Positions 1-7,504 of a stretch of 8,716 nt of DNA are shown here, one piece after another. The position numbers and the translations under genes are program-made. This stretch comes from Candidatus Symbiothrix sp. (GTDB lineage Bacteria > Bacteroidota > Bacteroidia > Bacteroidales > Azobacteroidaceae). The stretch lies in contig JAISXN010000225.1 in the NCBI GenBank assembly GCA_031270525.1, forward strand, positions 1 to 8,716, written 5' to 3'. Under the pieces are notes generated by a model. The model saw only the letters and a list, made by a program, of their open reading frames with translations, searched no databases and was not told where the DNA came from. Each line of letters opens with the position of its first letter. Within the stretch, counting starts at the first letter, position 1.

Positions 1-1
1 G

Positions 2-1993
2 GACAAGGATTTCCTGAACGAACATTTCACGGGCAATCTGATACAAACCTTGGAGCATGTACCGGGTATCCATTCGATGGATATAGGTTCCGGTTTTTCC
101 AAACCGATGATCCGGGGTATGGGCTTCAACCGCATTGTCGTTGCTGAAAACGGCATCAAACAGGAAGGGCAGCAATGGGGCGCCGATCATGGCCTTGAGA
201 TAGATGCTTTCAATGTGGAGCGCGTGATGATCCGCAAAGGACCTGCGTCATTGTTATATGGTAGCGACGCAATGGGCGGCGCGATAGAAATAGCGCCTCT
301 CCCGGCCCCGGCAGAAAATCAGGTTTACGGAGATATTTCGCTGTTGGGAAAATCGGTAAATGAAACGCTGGGCGGTTCGCTCATGTTGGGAATAAAGCAA
401 AACAACCTGCATGTTAAAATACGGTTTACCGAACAACATTTCGGCGATTACCGGATACCGGCAGATACGGTCGTGTACCTCACTCAACGTATGCCTGTTT
501 ATGGCAGGCGGTTAAAAAATACGGCAGGATTTGAACGGGACGCAACCTTGTTTGCCGAATACAGGAAAGGAGCCTACTACGTCAATTATGCCGTTAGCAA
601 TGCGTTTCAGAAAGTCGGCTTTTTCCCCGGAGCCCATGGTATTCCTGATATTTCCCGCCTGCAGGACGACGGAGACAGCCGGAATATCAACTTACCGTAC
701 AGTATGGTCAATCATTTCAAAATGACTACCCGCCGGAAATATGTATGGCAGGATTTCATTCTCTACTGGGACGCCGGATTTCAAAGCAATCGCAGGGAGG
801 AATGGAGTCTTTTTCACACGCATTACAGAAATCAGCCTGTTCCGGAAAAAGATCCGGACAAAGAACTTTCATTCCGGCTGTCTACATTCAGTTCCTCTCT
901 GAAAGCCGATTGGTTTGAGTCGGAACGGTGGAAACATACTTTGGGGTGGGATGTGCAATACCAGCGGAATCGAATCGCAGGTTATTCCTTCCTGTTGCCC
1001 GAATACAGCCGCCTGACAACCGGAGGTTATCTGGTAAGCGTTTTTCGTCCCAACAAAGATATTACCGTCAGCGGCGGTATCCGTTTTGATTACGGAAATA
1101 TTGATATATCGGCTCACAGGGATAGTTATCTGGAAACTTATCTTCGGGAACGCGCTTATCCGGAAGATGTTATTGAAGCCTATCGATGGCGGAGTTATCC
1201 GGTTAACCGGCATTTCGGCAATTTTTCCGGTTCGTTGGGTATCAGCCGGACGATCAATGATTACAGCCGGATTAAAGCCAACATCGGTCGGAGTTTTCGC
1301 TTGCCGGCAGCGAATGAACTGGCTTCCAACGGGGTACATCATGGCGCTTTTCGTCATGAACAGGGCGACGCTTCGCTTGATTCCGAACAGGGCTGGCAAT
1401 TAGACGCTTCCTATATCTACGAATATGGAAACGTTGGTTTGTCGGTAAGTCCTTTTTTCAGTTGGTTCGATAATTATATTTATTTGAAACCGACAGGCGA
1501 ATGGTCTATATTACCCCATGCCGGACAAATTTACCGTTATTCCGGCGCTGAAGCGATATTTGCCGGTACGGAAATGGAGTTTCATGTCGATTTCCTGCGT
1601 GATATGACTTACCGGATCACGGGCGAATATGTCTATACGCACAACCGGAACGAGCATACCCCGATGAGTTTTTCGCCGCCGGTTTCCATGCGCAATTGTT
1701 TGATATGGAACATAAAACCCTTCCAATTGCGTGCGGAACTTCAGAGTATCGCCGCTCAAAACCGCGTAGCAAGGAACGAAGACAAGACGGGCGGGGCGAA
1801 TCTTGTTCATCTGGGTATCCTGGCGGATTTATCGTTGTTTGAAACCAAGGCTAAGCTTGCACTTTCCGTTCAAAACCTGTTTAATGCGGCATATTACAAT
1901 CATTTAAGTTTTTACCGGAAAATAGAAATTCCCGAACAGGGACGAAACATTCAATTGTCAATTAAAGTGCCGTTTAAATGTAAGATAAGATGA
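2..1993 (+). CDS. TonB-dependent outer-membrane receptor, 5'-truncated by window edge
   Basis: This is a TonB-dependent receptor of the outer membrane, importing a ligand with energy from TonB-ExbBD. The reading frame is open from base 2, so the gene begins outside the window. The TTG at 50 is an internal Leu codon (context LIQTLEHVPGI), not a start. Visible parts are the second half of the plug domain (roughly codons from 35 to 310, with PMIRGMGFNRI, NVERVMIRKGPASLLYGS and DAMGGAIEI, all typical plug motifs) and a complete beta-barrel. The barrel is rich in alternating aromatic strands and ends at QLSIKVPFKCKIR. The signal peptide, any carboxypeptidase-regulatory-like domain and the first part of the plug are missing. 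A late barrel motif with paired histidines (SNGVHHGAFRHEQGD, His-His codons 1337-1342) resembles loops seen in metal- and haem-type receptors, but the substrate is not determined. There is no SusD-like partner, so a glycan role is less likely. The next gene starts 67 nt downstream and appears to have its own promoter. Confidence 0.93.
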   Translation, partial: DKDFLNEHFTGNLIQTLEHVPGIHSMDIGSGFSKPMIRGMGFNRIVVAENGIKQEGQQWGADHGLEIDAFNVERVMIRKGPASLLYGSDAMGGAIEIAPLPAPAENQVYGDISLLGKSVNETLGGSLMLGIKQNNLHVKIRFTEQHFGDYRIPADTVVYLTQRMPVYGRRLKNTAGFERDATLFAEYRKGAYYVNYAVSNAFQKVGFFPGAHGIPDISRLQDDGDSRNINLPYSMVNHFKMTTRRKYVWQDFILYWDAGFQSNRREEWSLFHTHYRNQPVPEKDPDKELSFRLSTFSSSLKADWFESERWKHTLGWDVQYQRNRIAGYSFLLPEYSRLTTGGYLVSVFRPNKDITVSGGIRFDYGNIDISAHRDSYLETYLRERAYPEDVIEAYRWRSYPVNRHFGNFSGSLGISRTINDYSRIKANIGRSFRLPAANELASNGVHHGAFRHEQGDASLDSEQGWQLDASYIYEYGNVGLSVSPFFSWFDNYIYLKPTGEWSILPHAGQIYRYSGAEAIFAGTEMEFHVDFLRDMTYRITGEYVYTHNRNEHTPMSFSPPVSMRNCLIWNIKPFQLRAELQSIAAQNRVARNEDKTGGANLVHLGILADLSLFETKAKLALSVQNLFNAAYYNHLSFYRKIEIPEQGRNIQLSIKVPFKCKIR

Positions 1994-2020
1994 AATTCGG
2001 TTTATGTAATAAATATTCGT

Positions 2021-2028
2021 TATATTTG
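2021..2028 (+). promoter_or_regulatory. Putative Bacteroidota -7 promoter element (TATATTTG) for the ATPase gene
   Basis: TATATTTG matches the Bacteroidota primary-sigma -7 consensus TAnnTTTG and sits 32 nt before the ATG at 2061, which would leave a leader of about 25 nt. No good TTG/TTTG -33 element is visible about 20 nt upstream (the sequence there is CGGTTTATG), so the promoter is weaker or less certain than the two others in this window. Its presence suggests that the ATPase gene is transcribed separately from the upstream receptor. Confidence 0.5.
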
Positions 2029-2060
2029 CGGTATAATCCGATTTAATTCAATCAGGAACA

Positions 2061-3626
2061 ATGAAACGATATTTCAACGTAGCCGGCCCGTGTTTTCCGC
2101 AGAGCCATTACATGATAGAAGCCGGACGCCGCCTGAGCGGTGAAGTTTTCAGCCTCATCGACGGCAATCAGTATTTTGTGATTCATGCGGCGCGGCAAAG
2201 CGGCAAGACCACCTTGCTGCTTAATCTCACGGAACGTCTTAACCGCGAGGGAAAATACTATGCCCTGTATTGTTCGTTAGAAAGAGTGCAGGATATTATT
2301 GATCCGGAGAAAGGTATCCCTGCCATAATCGGCTGTCTTAAAACCGCCTTACGGGTATCCGGTATTCCGGGCAGAAAAGACTTTGCAAAAGAAATCGGCG
2401 ACAGCAATTATACCGGTATTTTAATTGATTCGCTGAGCGATTTTTGCCACTCATTGGACAGACCTTTAGTCATCTTCTTCGACGAAGCCGACTGCCTGAG
2501 CGAAGGAACGCTTATTTCCTTCCTCCGGCAGTTGCGCAACGGCTATAATACCCGCGCCATTGCACCTTTCGTTCATTCGCTGGCCCTGGTTGGGATGCGT
2601 AACATCCGTGATTTCAAAGCCCGCGTCCGTCCCGACAGCGAGACATTGGGTAGCGCCAGCCCGTTCAACGTTGTAACAAAGGCAATGACGCTCCGTAACT
2701 TTTCCGCAGAAGAAGTTGTCGAACTTTATGCCCAGCATACTGCCGATACCGGACAGGTTTTTGAGCCTGCAGCCGCTGCGCTTGCCTGGCAACAAACGCA
2801 GGGACAACCCTGGCTGGTAAATGCTATTGCCCGTGAAATAGTAAAAGAAATGTTGCAGGACGATTATTCGCAGGCCGTTACGGAATCACATGTCGAGCAG
2901 GCCATTCAAAACATTATTCTCCGGCGCGACACGCATATTGATAGCCTGTTGGAGCGGTTGAAAGAACCGCGGGTACAGCGCATCATTGAACCGATGATGC
3001 TGGGCGAAGAACGGCAACTGGAAAATCTTTCCAACGACTACCGCTATGTGCTTGATTTGGGACTGATCCGCAACGACCGGACAACGACCGAGCCTGCCAA
3101 CCCCATTTATGCGGAAGTCATTGCCCGTACCCTGTCGTACAGCTCTCAGGAAGCGCTGAAATCGGATGTTTATCCTTACCGGATGTCGCGTTATTTCCGG
3201 AACGGCCGCATCGACATGGATTTTCTGCTGCGCGACTTCCAGGAGTTCTGGCGTGAAAACTCCGCTATCTGGGCCGAACGTTTCGACTACAAGGAGGCGG
3301 CTCCGCACCTGATTCTCATGGCGTTTTTGCAGCGTATCATCAACGGGGGCGGTAAAATCATCCGGGAAATGGCGGCTGAACGCCGCCGCTTAGACCTCTG
3401 CTTAGAATACGAAGGCCTTCGCTATCCGATAGAATTGAAGTTGCTGCGTGGCGACAAGACTTATCCCGAAGGCGTCCGGCAACTGTCCGCCTATATGGAT
3501 TCGCTGGGCTGCTCCGAGGGCTGGTTAGTTGTGTTCGACCGGCGCGACAGCGTCGATTGGAAAAGCAAAATCTTTACCCGCGAAGAAAAGGTGGACGGGA
3601 AAAACATTCGCATCGTGGGGTGCTGA
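2061..3626 (+). CDS. AAA-type ATPase with C-terminal PD-(D/E)XK nuclease-like domain
   Basis: This is a 521-residue cytoplasmic protein with no signal peptide or membrane segment. Residues about 20-290 form a P-loop ATPase: Walker A at 43-51 (AARQSGKTT, Lys49), Walker B at 135-144 (PLVIFFDEAD, Asp141/Glu142) and a sensor-1-like strand at about 174-181 (LALVGMRN). Residues about 290-360 look like the winged-helix segment usual in these ATPases. Residues about 385-521 look like a PD-(D/E)XK nuclease fold with Asp445, Glu458-Leu-Lys460 and a following Gln474-x3-Tyr478 (QLSAY), so the catalytic set appears intact. The domain order recalls the 'AAA-ATPase-like plus PDDEXK' families (for example DUF1703-type) that are abundant in Bacteroidota genomes. 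Their function is unknown; nuclease, defence or mobile-element roles have been suspected, and none is shown here. The ATG at 2061 starts a family-typical N-terminus (MKRYFNVAGPCFP); only a weak AGGAA precedes it. It sits alone between two receptor genes, with no evident link to transport. Confidence 0.88.
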   Translation: MKRYFNVAGPCFPQSHYMIEAGRRLSGEVFSLIDGNQYFVIHAARQSGKTTLLLNLTERLNREGKYYALYCSLERVQDIIDPEKGIPAIIGCLKTALRVSGIPGRKDFAKEIGDSNYTGILIDSLSDFCHSLDRPLVIFFDEADCLSEGTLISFLRQLRNGYNTRAIAPFVHSLALVGMRNIRDFKARVRPDSETLGSASPFNVVTKAMTLRNFSAEEVVELYAQHTADTGQVFEPAAAALAWQQTQGQPWLVNAIAREIVKEMLQDDYSQAVTESHVEQAIQNIILRRDTHIDSLLERLKEPRVQRIIEPMMLGEERQLENLSNDYRYVLDLGLIRNDRTTTEPANPIYAEVIARTLSYSSQEALKSDVYPYRMSRYFRNGRIDMDFLLRDFQEFWRENSAIWAERFDYKEAAPHLILMAFLQRIINGGGKIIREMAAERRRLDLCLEYEGLRYPIELKLLRGDKTYPEGVRQLSAYMDSLGCSEGWLVVFDRRDSVDWKSKIFTREEKVDGKNIRIVGC

Positions 3627-3631
3627 TATCC

Positions 3632-3656
3632 TTAATTGTAGTTAATTTTCAATTAA
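3632..3656. repeat. AT-rich inverted repeat downstream of the ATPase gene
   Basis: TTAATTG (3632-3638) is mirrored by CAATTAA (3650-3656), a 7-bp arm with an 11-nt loop. Inside it TTAATT (3642-3647) can pair with AATTAA (3651-3656) around a 3-nt loop, so two mutually exclusive hairpins are possible. It begins 5 nt after the stop codon of the ATPase gene. It could be a weak transcript-end structure or a protein-binding site. With no G-C content in the core and no T-run directly after it, it is a poor Rho-independent terminator. Confidence 0.4.
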
Positions 3657-3668
3657 AATACAGCAAAA

Positions 3669-3688
3669 AATCCCCTTACATGGGGATT
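3669..3688. repeat. Inverted repeat overlapping the -33 region of the receptor-operon promoter
   Basis: AATCCCC (3669-3675) and GGGGATT (3682-3688) form perfect 7-bp arms around TTACAT. The right arm runs into the TTG (3687-3689) that serves as the likely -33 element of the downstream promoter, which is where a repressor or activator site could act. A six-T run (3696-3701) follows seven bases after the arm, so it could alternatively be the terminator of the ATPase gene. Both roles are inference; the symmetry itself is directly visible. Confidence 0.5.
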
Positions 3689-3717
3689 GTATATGTTTTT
3701 TATAGAGCATACCTTTG
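3687..3717 (+). promoter_or_regulatory. Bacteroidota-type promoter for the receptor-lipoprotein-reductase operon
   Basis: TTG at 3687-3689 and TACCTTTG at 3710-3717 are separated by 20 nt, matching the Bacteroidota consensus (-33 TTG, about 19-20 nt, -7 TAnnTTTG). Transcription would start near 3722-3725, giving a leader of roughly 20 nt before the GTG at 3742. It is the only good promoter seen for the three following genes, whose spacing (0-12 nt and 1 nt) implies one transcript. Confidence 0.75.
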
Positions 3718-3741
3718 CAACCTAAAAAGTAGGTTATTGTT

Positions 3742-6162
3742 GTGAAAGTAAAAAACATTCTGTTTCTTATTCTATTATATTTTGTTTGGTTTCCTGTTTT
3801 CGCCGATTTGCCCAAATCCGTCATAAACGGCGTCGTAACATCTGAAGAGGGTGAACCCATTGAATTTGCAGTCGTATCTGTTGGTAAATCGCAACAATCG
3901 ACCATGACAAATGAAAAAGGGGAATACGCTTTGACTCTTTCCCAGGGGAAACATCATCTTCGTTTTTATCACCTGAATTTTGTAAAGTCGGAACAAATTA
4001 TTTTCCTGTCAAACGGCGAGAGGAAAAAGTGTAATATTGTTCTGAAAGAAAATACGAATACTTTATCGGAAGTCGTTGTTAAAGGGAAAAGCGAAAAAGA
4101 AGAAATTGAAACCAAAGGATTTGCCGTTCATGTGATTGAAACGCAAAAAATGTCGTTGCAATCTGTTCAAACGAATGAATTGCTTGACAGAACAGCGGGA
4201 GTGCGCGTGAGGCAAAACGGCGGATTAGGCTCCGCTACAAATTACAATTTAAATGGAATGTCGGGCAATTCCGTAAAGATTTTTGTCGACGGAATACCGG
4301 TTTCTACATACGGGGCTTCCTTTAGCCTCAACAGCATCCCTCCCTCATTGATTGAGCGTATAGAAATATACAAAGGCGTCATCCCCGCTCATTTGTCGGA
4401 TGATGCATTGGGTGGAGCCATTAATGTTACCTTAAAGAAAGGTATGCGAAATACATTGACGGCTTCTGTTTTATATGGTTCTTTTAATACGCAGCAAGCC
4501 AACTTCAATACTTTATTCAGGGATAAGAAAACAGGATTTACGGTAAAAGCTTCCGGATTTTATAATTATTCCGACAATGACTATGAAGTATGGGGTAAAT
4601 TTGTAAGGAATATCCTGCCCAACGGAAGATACGATTATGTTCGGGCCAAAAGGTTTAATGATGCTTATAAGTCCGTCGGCGGACGTATGGAACTTGGTTT
4701 TACGAATGTAAAATGGGCAGACCGGTTTTATATCGGATATAACGGTTCGGACGCTTACAACGAAATCCAACACGGCACCTATATGTCTATTCCCTACAAA
4801 GGAAGACATACGGATGCTCAGGCGCATGTATTCAGCCTGGACTACAAAAAGACAAATATTGCGGTAAACGGACTGGAATTTACACTGAACGGTGTGCACA
4901 GCCGTCGTAAAGAAGTCGTTACGGATACCGTGAAATGGAATTATAACTGGTTCGGAGAGATGAGTTTGGGCCTGGACGGCAATCCCATTTTAAGACCTTC
5001 CGGCGCACAACAGGGAGCGCCCACGCTTAATCATATCAATAGAAATGTAACGACCGTCAGAGCCGGTTTAAATTATGATATCCATCGCAATCACAGGATT
5101 ATATTGAATCATATTTTTTACAACATCGACCGCACCCAGCAGGATTTCATGCGTTCGGCGGTAGAAAGGGATTTCATAGGAACGAGGGATTTGCAAAAAA
5201 ACATTACATCGTTGGCTTATGAAATAAAGGCTTTTAACGGCAAACTGACAACAACACTTTTCGGGAAATATTATCAACAGGAAATTGCCAAAATGGATCC
5301 TGTATTGAAAGCGGTAGAAGGACAAAACGTCAGGGTGGAGGAAACGATTGACAGCCGGAAAGATGCAAGAGGGTATGGTTTAGCCGTGTCTTATACCGTT
5401 TTACCCCGACTGCTGCTGCTGACGTCGGCCGAAAGAGCAGTAAGAATGCCTTCCGAGGGCGAAGTATTCGGTAGTCCGGGAGAGAATATTGTAGAAAATA
5501 CCGGTTTGCGCGCCGAGATCAGTGATAACCTGAATATTGGCTTCAAAGCAGGGCCTTTTCCTGCCGGCAAACATCAATTGGATGTAGCGGCATCGGTCTT
5601 TATACGGGATACAAAGGACAAAATTGTACAGAGAATCAATCCGAGGCTGAATGACGCCGTTCAAACGGATCCTTTTGAAAATCTCGGAAAAACAAAATCC
5701 AAAGGTTTTGAGCTGGAGTTAAATTATACTTACGCCAAAAATTTGAATGTCGCGCTGAATATGTCCGGATTCAATTCCGTATTTAATATACCATACGATG
5801 CTAATGGCCGGGAATACGATTATTACAACAAACAGTTGCCGAACGAGCCTTTTTTTACCATGAACGGAATGGTAAAATACATATTATATAATATTGTACA
5901 GAAACGATCTACCCTGAATTTGTACTATGATTGCGGGTTTGTAGAAAGTTTCCATACTACATGGTTGGAGTTGGGGGATTTTAAGGTACCCCGCCAGTTC
6001 ATTCAGAATATAGGTCTAAGTTATTTATTCCCGAATAAAAAATTTGTTGTAAGTTTTGACGTCAAGAATATTTTCGACAGGCAAGCTTACGACAATTTTG
6101 CCGTACAAAAAGCGGGAAGAGCTTTTTATTTGAAATTAAATTACACTATTAACAGTTTTTAA
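3742..6162 (+). CDS. TonB-dependent receptor with carboxypeptidase-regulatory-like N-terminal domain
   Basis: This is a complete 806-residue outer-membrane receptor. Residues 1-21 form a Sec signal peptide (MKVKNILFLILLYFVWFPVFA, cut before DLPKS). About 27-103 is a CarboxypepD_reg-like domain (INGVVTSEEGEPIEFAVVSV). A TonB-box-like TLSEVVVKG lies at 108-116. The plug spans about 125-232, with LLDRTAGVRVRQNGG, VKIFVDGIPVS, IERIEIYKGVIPAHL and ALGGAINV, and the beta-barrel runs to the end (AFYLKLNYTINSF). The length and the lack of a SusD neighbour point to a FecA/siderophore-type receptor rather than a SusC/RagA glycan importer; the ligand itself is not identifiable. The start is GTG: the frame is closed by TAG at 3730-3732, no ATG lies between, and starting here gives a proper signal peptide. 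AGGT at 3731-3734 is a modest ribosome site. It is the first gene of the operon, and its stop TAA (6160-6162) abuts the next gene's leader. Confidence 0.93.
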   Translation: MKVKNILFLILLYFVWFPVFADLPKSVINGVVTSEEGEPIEFAVVSVGKSQQSTMTNEKGEYALTLSQGKHHLRFYHLNFVKSEQIIFLSNGERKKCNIVLKENTNTLSEVVVKGKSEKEEIETKGFAVHVIETQKMSLQSVQTNELLDRTAGVRVRQNGGLGSATNYNLNGMSGNSVKIFVDGIPVSTYGASFSLNSIPPSLIERIEIYKGVIPAHLSDDALGGAINVTLKKGMRNTLTASVLYGSFNTQQANFNTLFRDKKTGFTVKASGFYNYSDNDYEVWGKFVRNILPNGRYDYVRAKRFNDAYKSVGGRMELGFTNVKWADRFYIGYNGSDAYNEIQHGTYMSIPYKGRHTDAQAHVFSLDYKKTNIAVNGLEFTLNGVHSRRKEVVTDTVKWNYNWFGEMSLGLDGNPILRPSGAQQGAPTLNHINRNVTTVRAGLNYDIHRNHRIILNHIFYNIDRTQQDFMRSAVERDFIGTRDLQKNITSLAYEIKAFNGKLTTTLFGKYYQQEIAKMDPVLKAVEGQNVRVEETIDSRKDARGYGLAVSYTVLPRLLLLTSAERAVRMPSEGEVFGSPGENIVENTGLRAEISDNLNIGFKAGPFPAGKHQLDVAASVFIRDTKDKIVQRINPRLNDAVQTDPFENLGKTKSKGFELELNYTYAKNLNVALNMSGFNSVFNIPYDANGREYDYYNKQLPNEPFFTMNGMVKYILYNIVQKRSTLNLYYDCGFVESFHTTWLELGDFKVPRQFIQNIGLSYLFPNKKFVVSFDVKNIFDRQAYDNFAVQKAGRAFYLKLNYTINSF

Positions 6163-6164
6163 AT

Positions 6165-6170
6165 GGAGGT
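6165..6170 (+). promoter_or_regulatory. Strong ribosome binding site GGAGGT that decides the lipoprotein start
   Basis: GGAGGT lies 4 nt before ATG 6175, a near-perfect Shine-Dalgarno, which is uncommon in Bacteroidota. An earlier in-frame ATG at 6163 overlaps this site and directly follows the receptor's TAA. Using it would add MEVN in front of the signal peptide, so 6175 is the better start. Confidence 0.75.
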
Positions 6171-6174
6171 AAAT

Positions 6175-7503
6175 ATGAAAAAAAGTTTTTTGAATTTTTT
6201 GATGTTTGGAGCTTTGATGACAGCTCTTGTTTTTACAAGTTGTGACAAGAATGATGATCCCGTTCCGGGAATTGATCCGGATCCGGATCGATGGATTACC
6301 GTTGCCGGTGCGCTGATGGGTACGACTCCGGGCGACGGAAACGGTGGAACGATGGTGTATGCCGTAAGTAAAAAAAATGCGAAGGATTCCACTTATTCAA
6401 TCAATGTTTATGACAACGGATTTCCTGTAAAATCGACCCGTACCGCCCGTCTGCAATCGGCGGAAGACGGAAAGACGCTTTTCAATATCGCATACGTCGG
6501 TGATAACGGCGGTGAATTTTCGCGGTATAAGGTCAATGGCGGAAGCAATTTCGTTCAGGAAGACGTAACGGTCAATATCGCCCAATATGCAAGCACTTCG
6601 CCCCGTTGGGCTAAACTGTTTGACGGAGATAAAACGGGTATTGCCGTTAATGTAGCCGGTATTGCCGCGAATAACGCTTCGGATGCAACGCAGCCATTCG
6701 CCTATTACCGCGGCACGGCTACCGTGCTGGCGCTTGATTTGCAAGAAGTATTAATCCGCGGATACAAGCAATACCAGATTCCGCTTACAACGGAGGAAGA
6801 AGCGCTCGGACACTGCATCTTTCGTTTAGACGCGCCGGTCCTGAACAAAGCAGCCAATAAATTAATCATCGGGACATGGATGCAAAAAAGGAATCCGGAA
6901 ACAGGTACAACCGAAAGCAGTTTTACCCGCTTAGGCACCAAATCCGTAGTAGTCGATTACCCTTCCCTGGAAAATCCCAAAGTGATTACCTCTACGGTTG
7001 GTCATGGAGATTGCAGCGGATACCGCAGCTTTAACAGCTTCACGGCCGACGACGGAAACATTTATCAGGCTACGCAAAGAGAGCCTGCCGGTTCCGGCTC
7101 TCGTATTCTTAAAATCAATCAAAATAACGAATACGACAATTCTTATGCATTCAGCTTAGACGCGGCTTTGGGCGTTTCGAACGTATATGTAGATTGCTGG
7201 AGATATGCAGGTAACGGTAAAGCGTATATTCTGTATTCGCACGATGACGCCGCTTCCGACTATGTTGCCTGGTTGGATTTAAATGCAAAAACAGCCGTTA
7301 AAGTTACGGGAATTGCTTATGATGCAGATTTGGATTTTGGGCAGTATCAAGGTGTTTTGGTTAGTGGCGATGAAGTATATATTGCTGTAACTCCGGTAGG
7401 AAAAGACGGCAATATTTACATATTGAACAGCAAAACCGGTGCGGTTACCAAAGGCGCTAAATTAGTGAATAAAGCCGGAAACCATTACATTGGAATATTC
7501 TGA
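6175..7503 (+). CDS. Probable surface lipoprotein, DUF4374/XusB-like, beta-propeller-like
   Basis: This is a 442-residue lipoprotein. Residues 1-22 form a lipoprotein signal (MKKSFLNFLMFGALMTALVFTS) with Cys23 as the lipidation site (FTSC). The following DKNDD fits the acidic lipoprotein export signal that sends Bacteroidota lipoproteins to the cell surface. A Pro/Asp linker (DPVPGIDPDPD) precedes a body of short repeated beta-type stretches such as MVYAVSKKN, TATVLALDLQ, NKLIIGTWM, KAYILYSHDD, DEVYIAVTP and NIYILNSKTGAVTKG. This is the look of a beta-propeller and of DUF4374-type proteins that sit beside TonB receptors. B. thetaiotaomicron XusB, a siderophore-binding surface lipoprotein, belongs to that group. 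The assignment here is by overall resemblance and gene order, not by alignment. Three mature-chain cysteines (about 214, 280, 341), two of them near histidines (GHC, HGDC), could bind metal or form a disulfide. The likely job is capturing ligand for the receptor encoded upstream. Confidence 0.7.
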   Translation: MKKSFLNFLMFGALMTALVFTSCDKNDDPVPGIDPDPDRWITVAGALMGTTPGDGNGGTMVYAVSKKNAKDSTYSINVYDNGFPVKSTRTARLQSAEDGKTLFNIAYVGDNGGEFSRYKVNGGSNFVQEDVTVNIAQYASTSPRWAKLFDGDKTGIAVNVAGIAANNASDATQPFAYYRGTATVLALDLQEVLIRGYKQYQIPLTTEEEALGHCIFRLDAPVLNKAANKLIIGTWMQKRNPETGTTESSFTRLGTKSVVVDYPSLENPKVITSTVGHGDCSGYRSFNSFTADDGNIYQATQREPAGSGSRILKINQNNEYDNSYAFSLDAALGVSNVYVDCWRYAGNGKAYILYSHDDAASDYVAWLDLNAKTAVKVTGIAYDADLDFGQYQGVLVSGDEVYIAVTPVGKDGNIYILNSKTGAVTKGAKLVNKAGNHYIGIF

Positions 7504-7504
7504 T

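Noticed and set aside
50..52. TTG at 50 as the start of the first receptor
   Set aside because: The frame stays open to base 2 and the upstream residues (NLIQT before LEHVPG) continue the plug domain, so the gene is truncated by the window edge rather than starting here.
869..1399. A 176-codon open frame on the - strand inside the first receptor
   Set aside because: It is fully antisense to a clear beta-barrel coding sequence and its translation shows no domain or signal, so it is a shadow of the real gene.
1994..2060. Possible terminator or small gene between the first receptor and the ATPase gene
   Set aside because: No convincing hairpin with a T-run and no short frame with a start signal; only the -7 promoter element stands out.
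2886..3308. A 140-codon open frame on the - strand inside the ATPase gene
   Set aside because: It is antisense to conserved ATPase/nuclease coding sequence, with no recognisable product or promoter.
3557..3745. A 62-codon + strand frame bridging the ATPase end and the intergenic region
   Set aside because: It runs out of frame through the ATPase C-terminus and then across the promoter and inverted repeats; no start signal or family resemblance.
6274..6290. Short tandem GATCCG repeat in the lipoprotein linker
   Set aside because: Only about 2.8 units, encoding the Asp-Pro linker; too short to be called a functional repeat or phase-variation tract.
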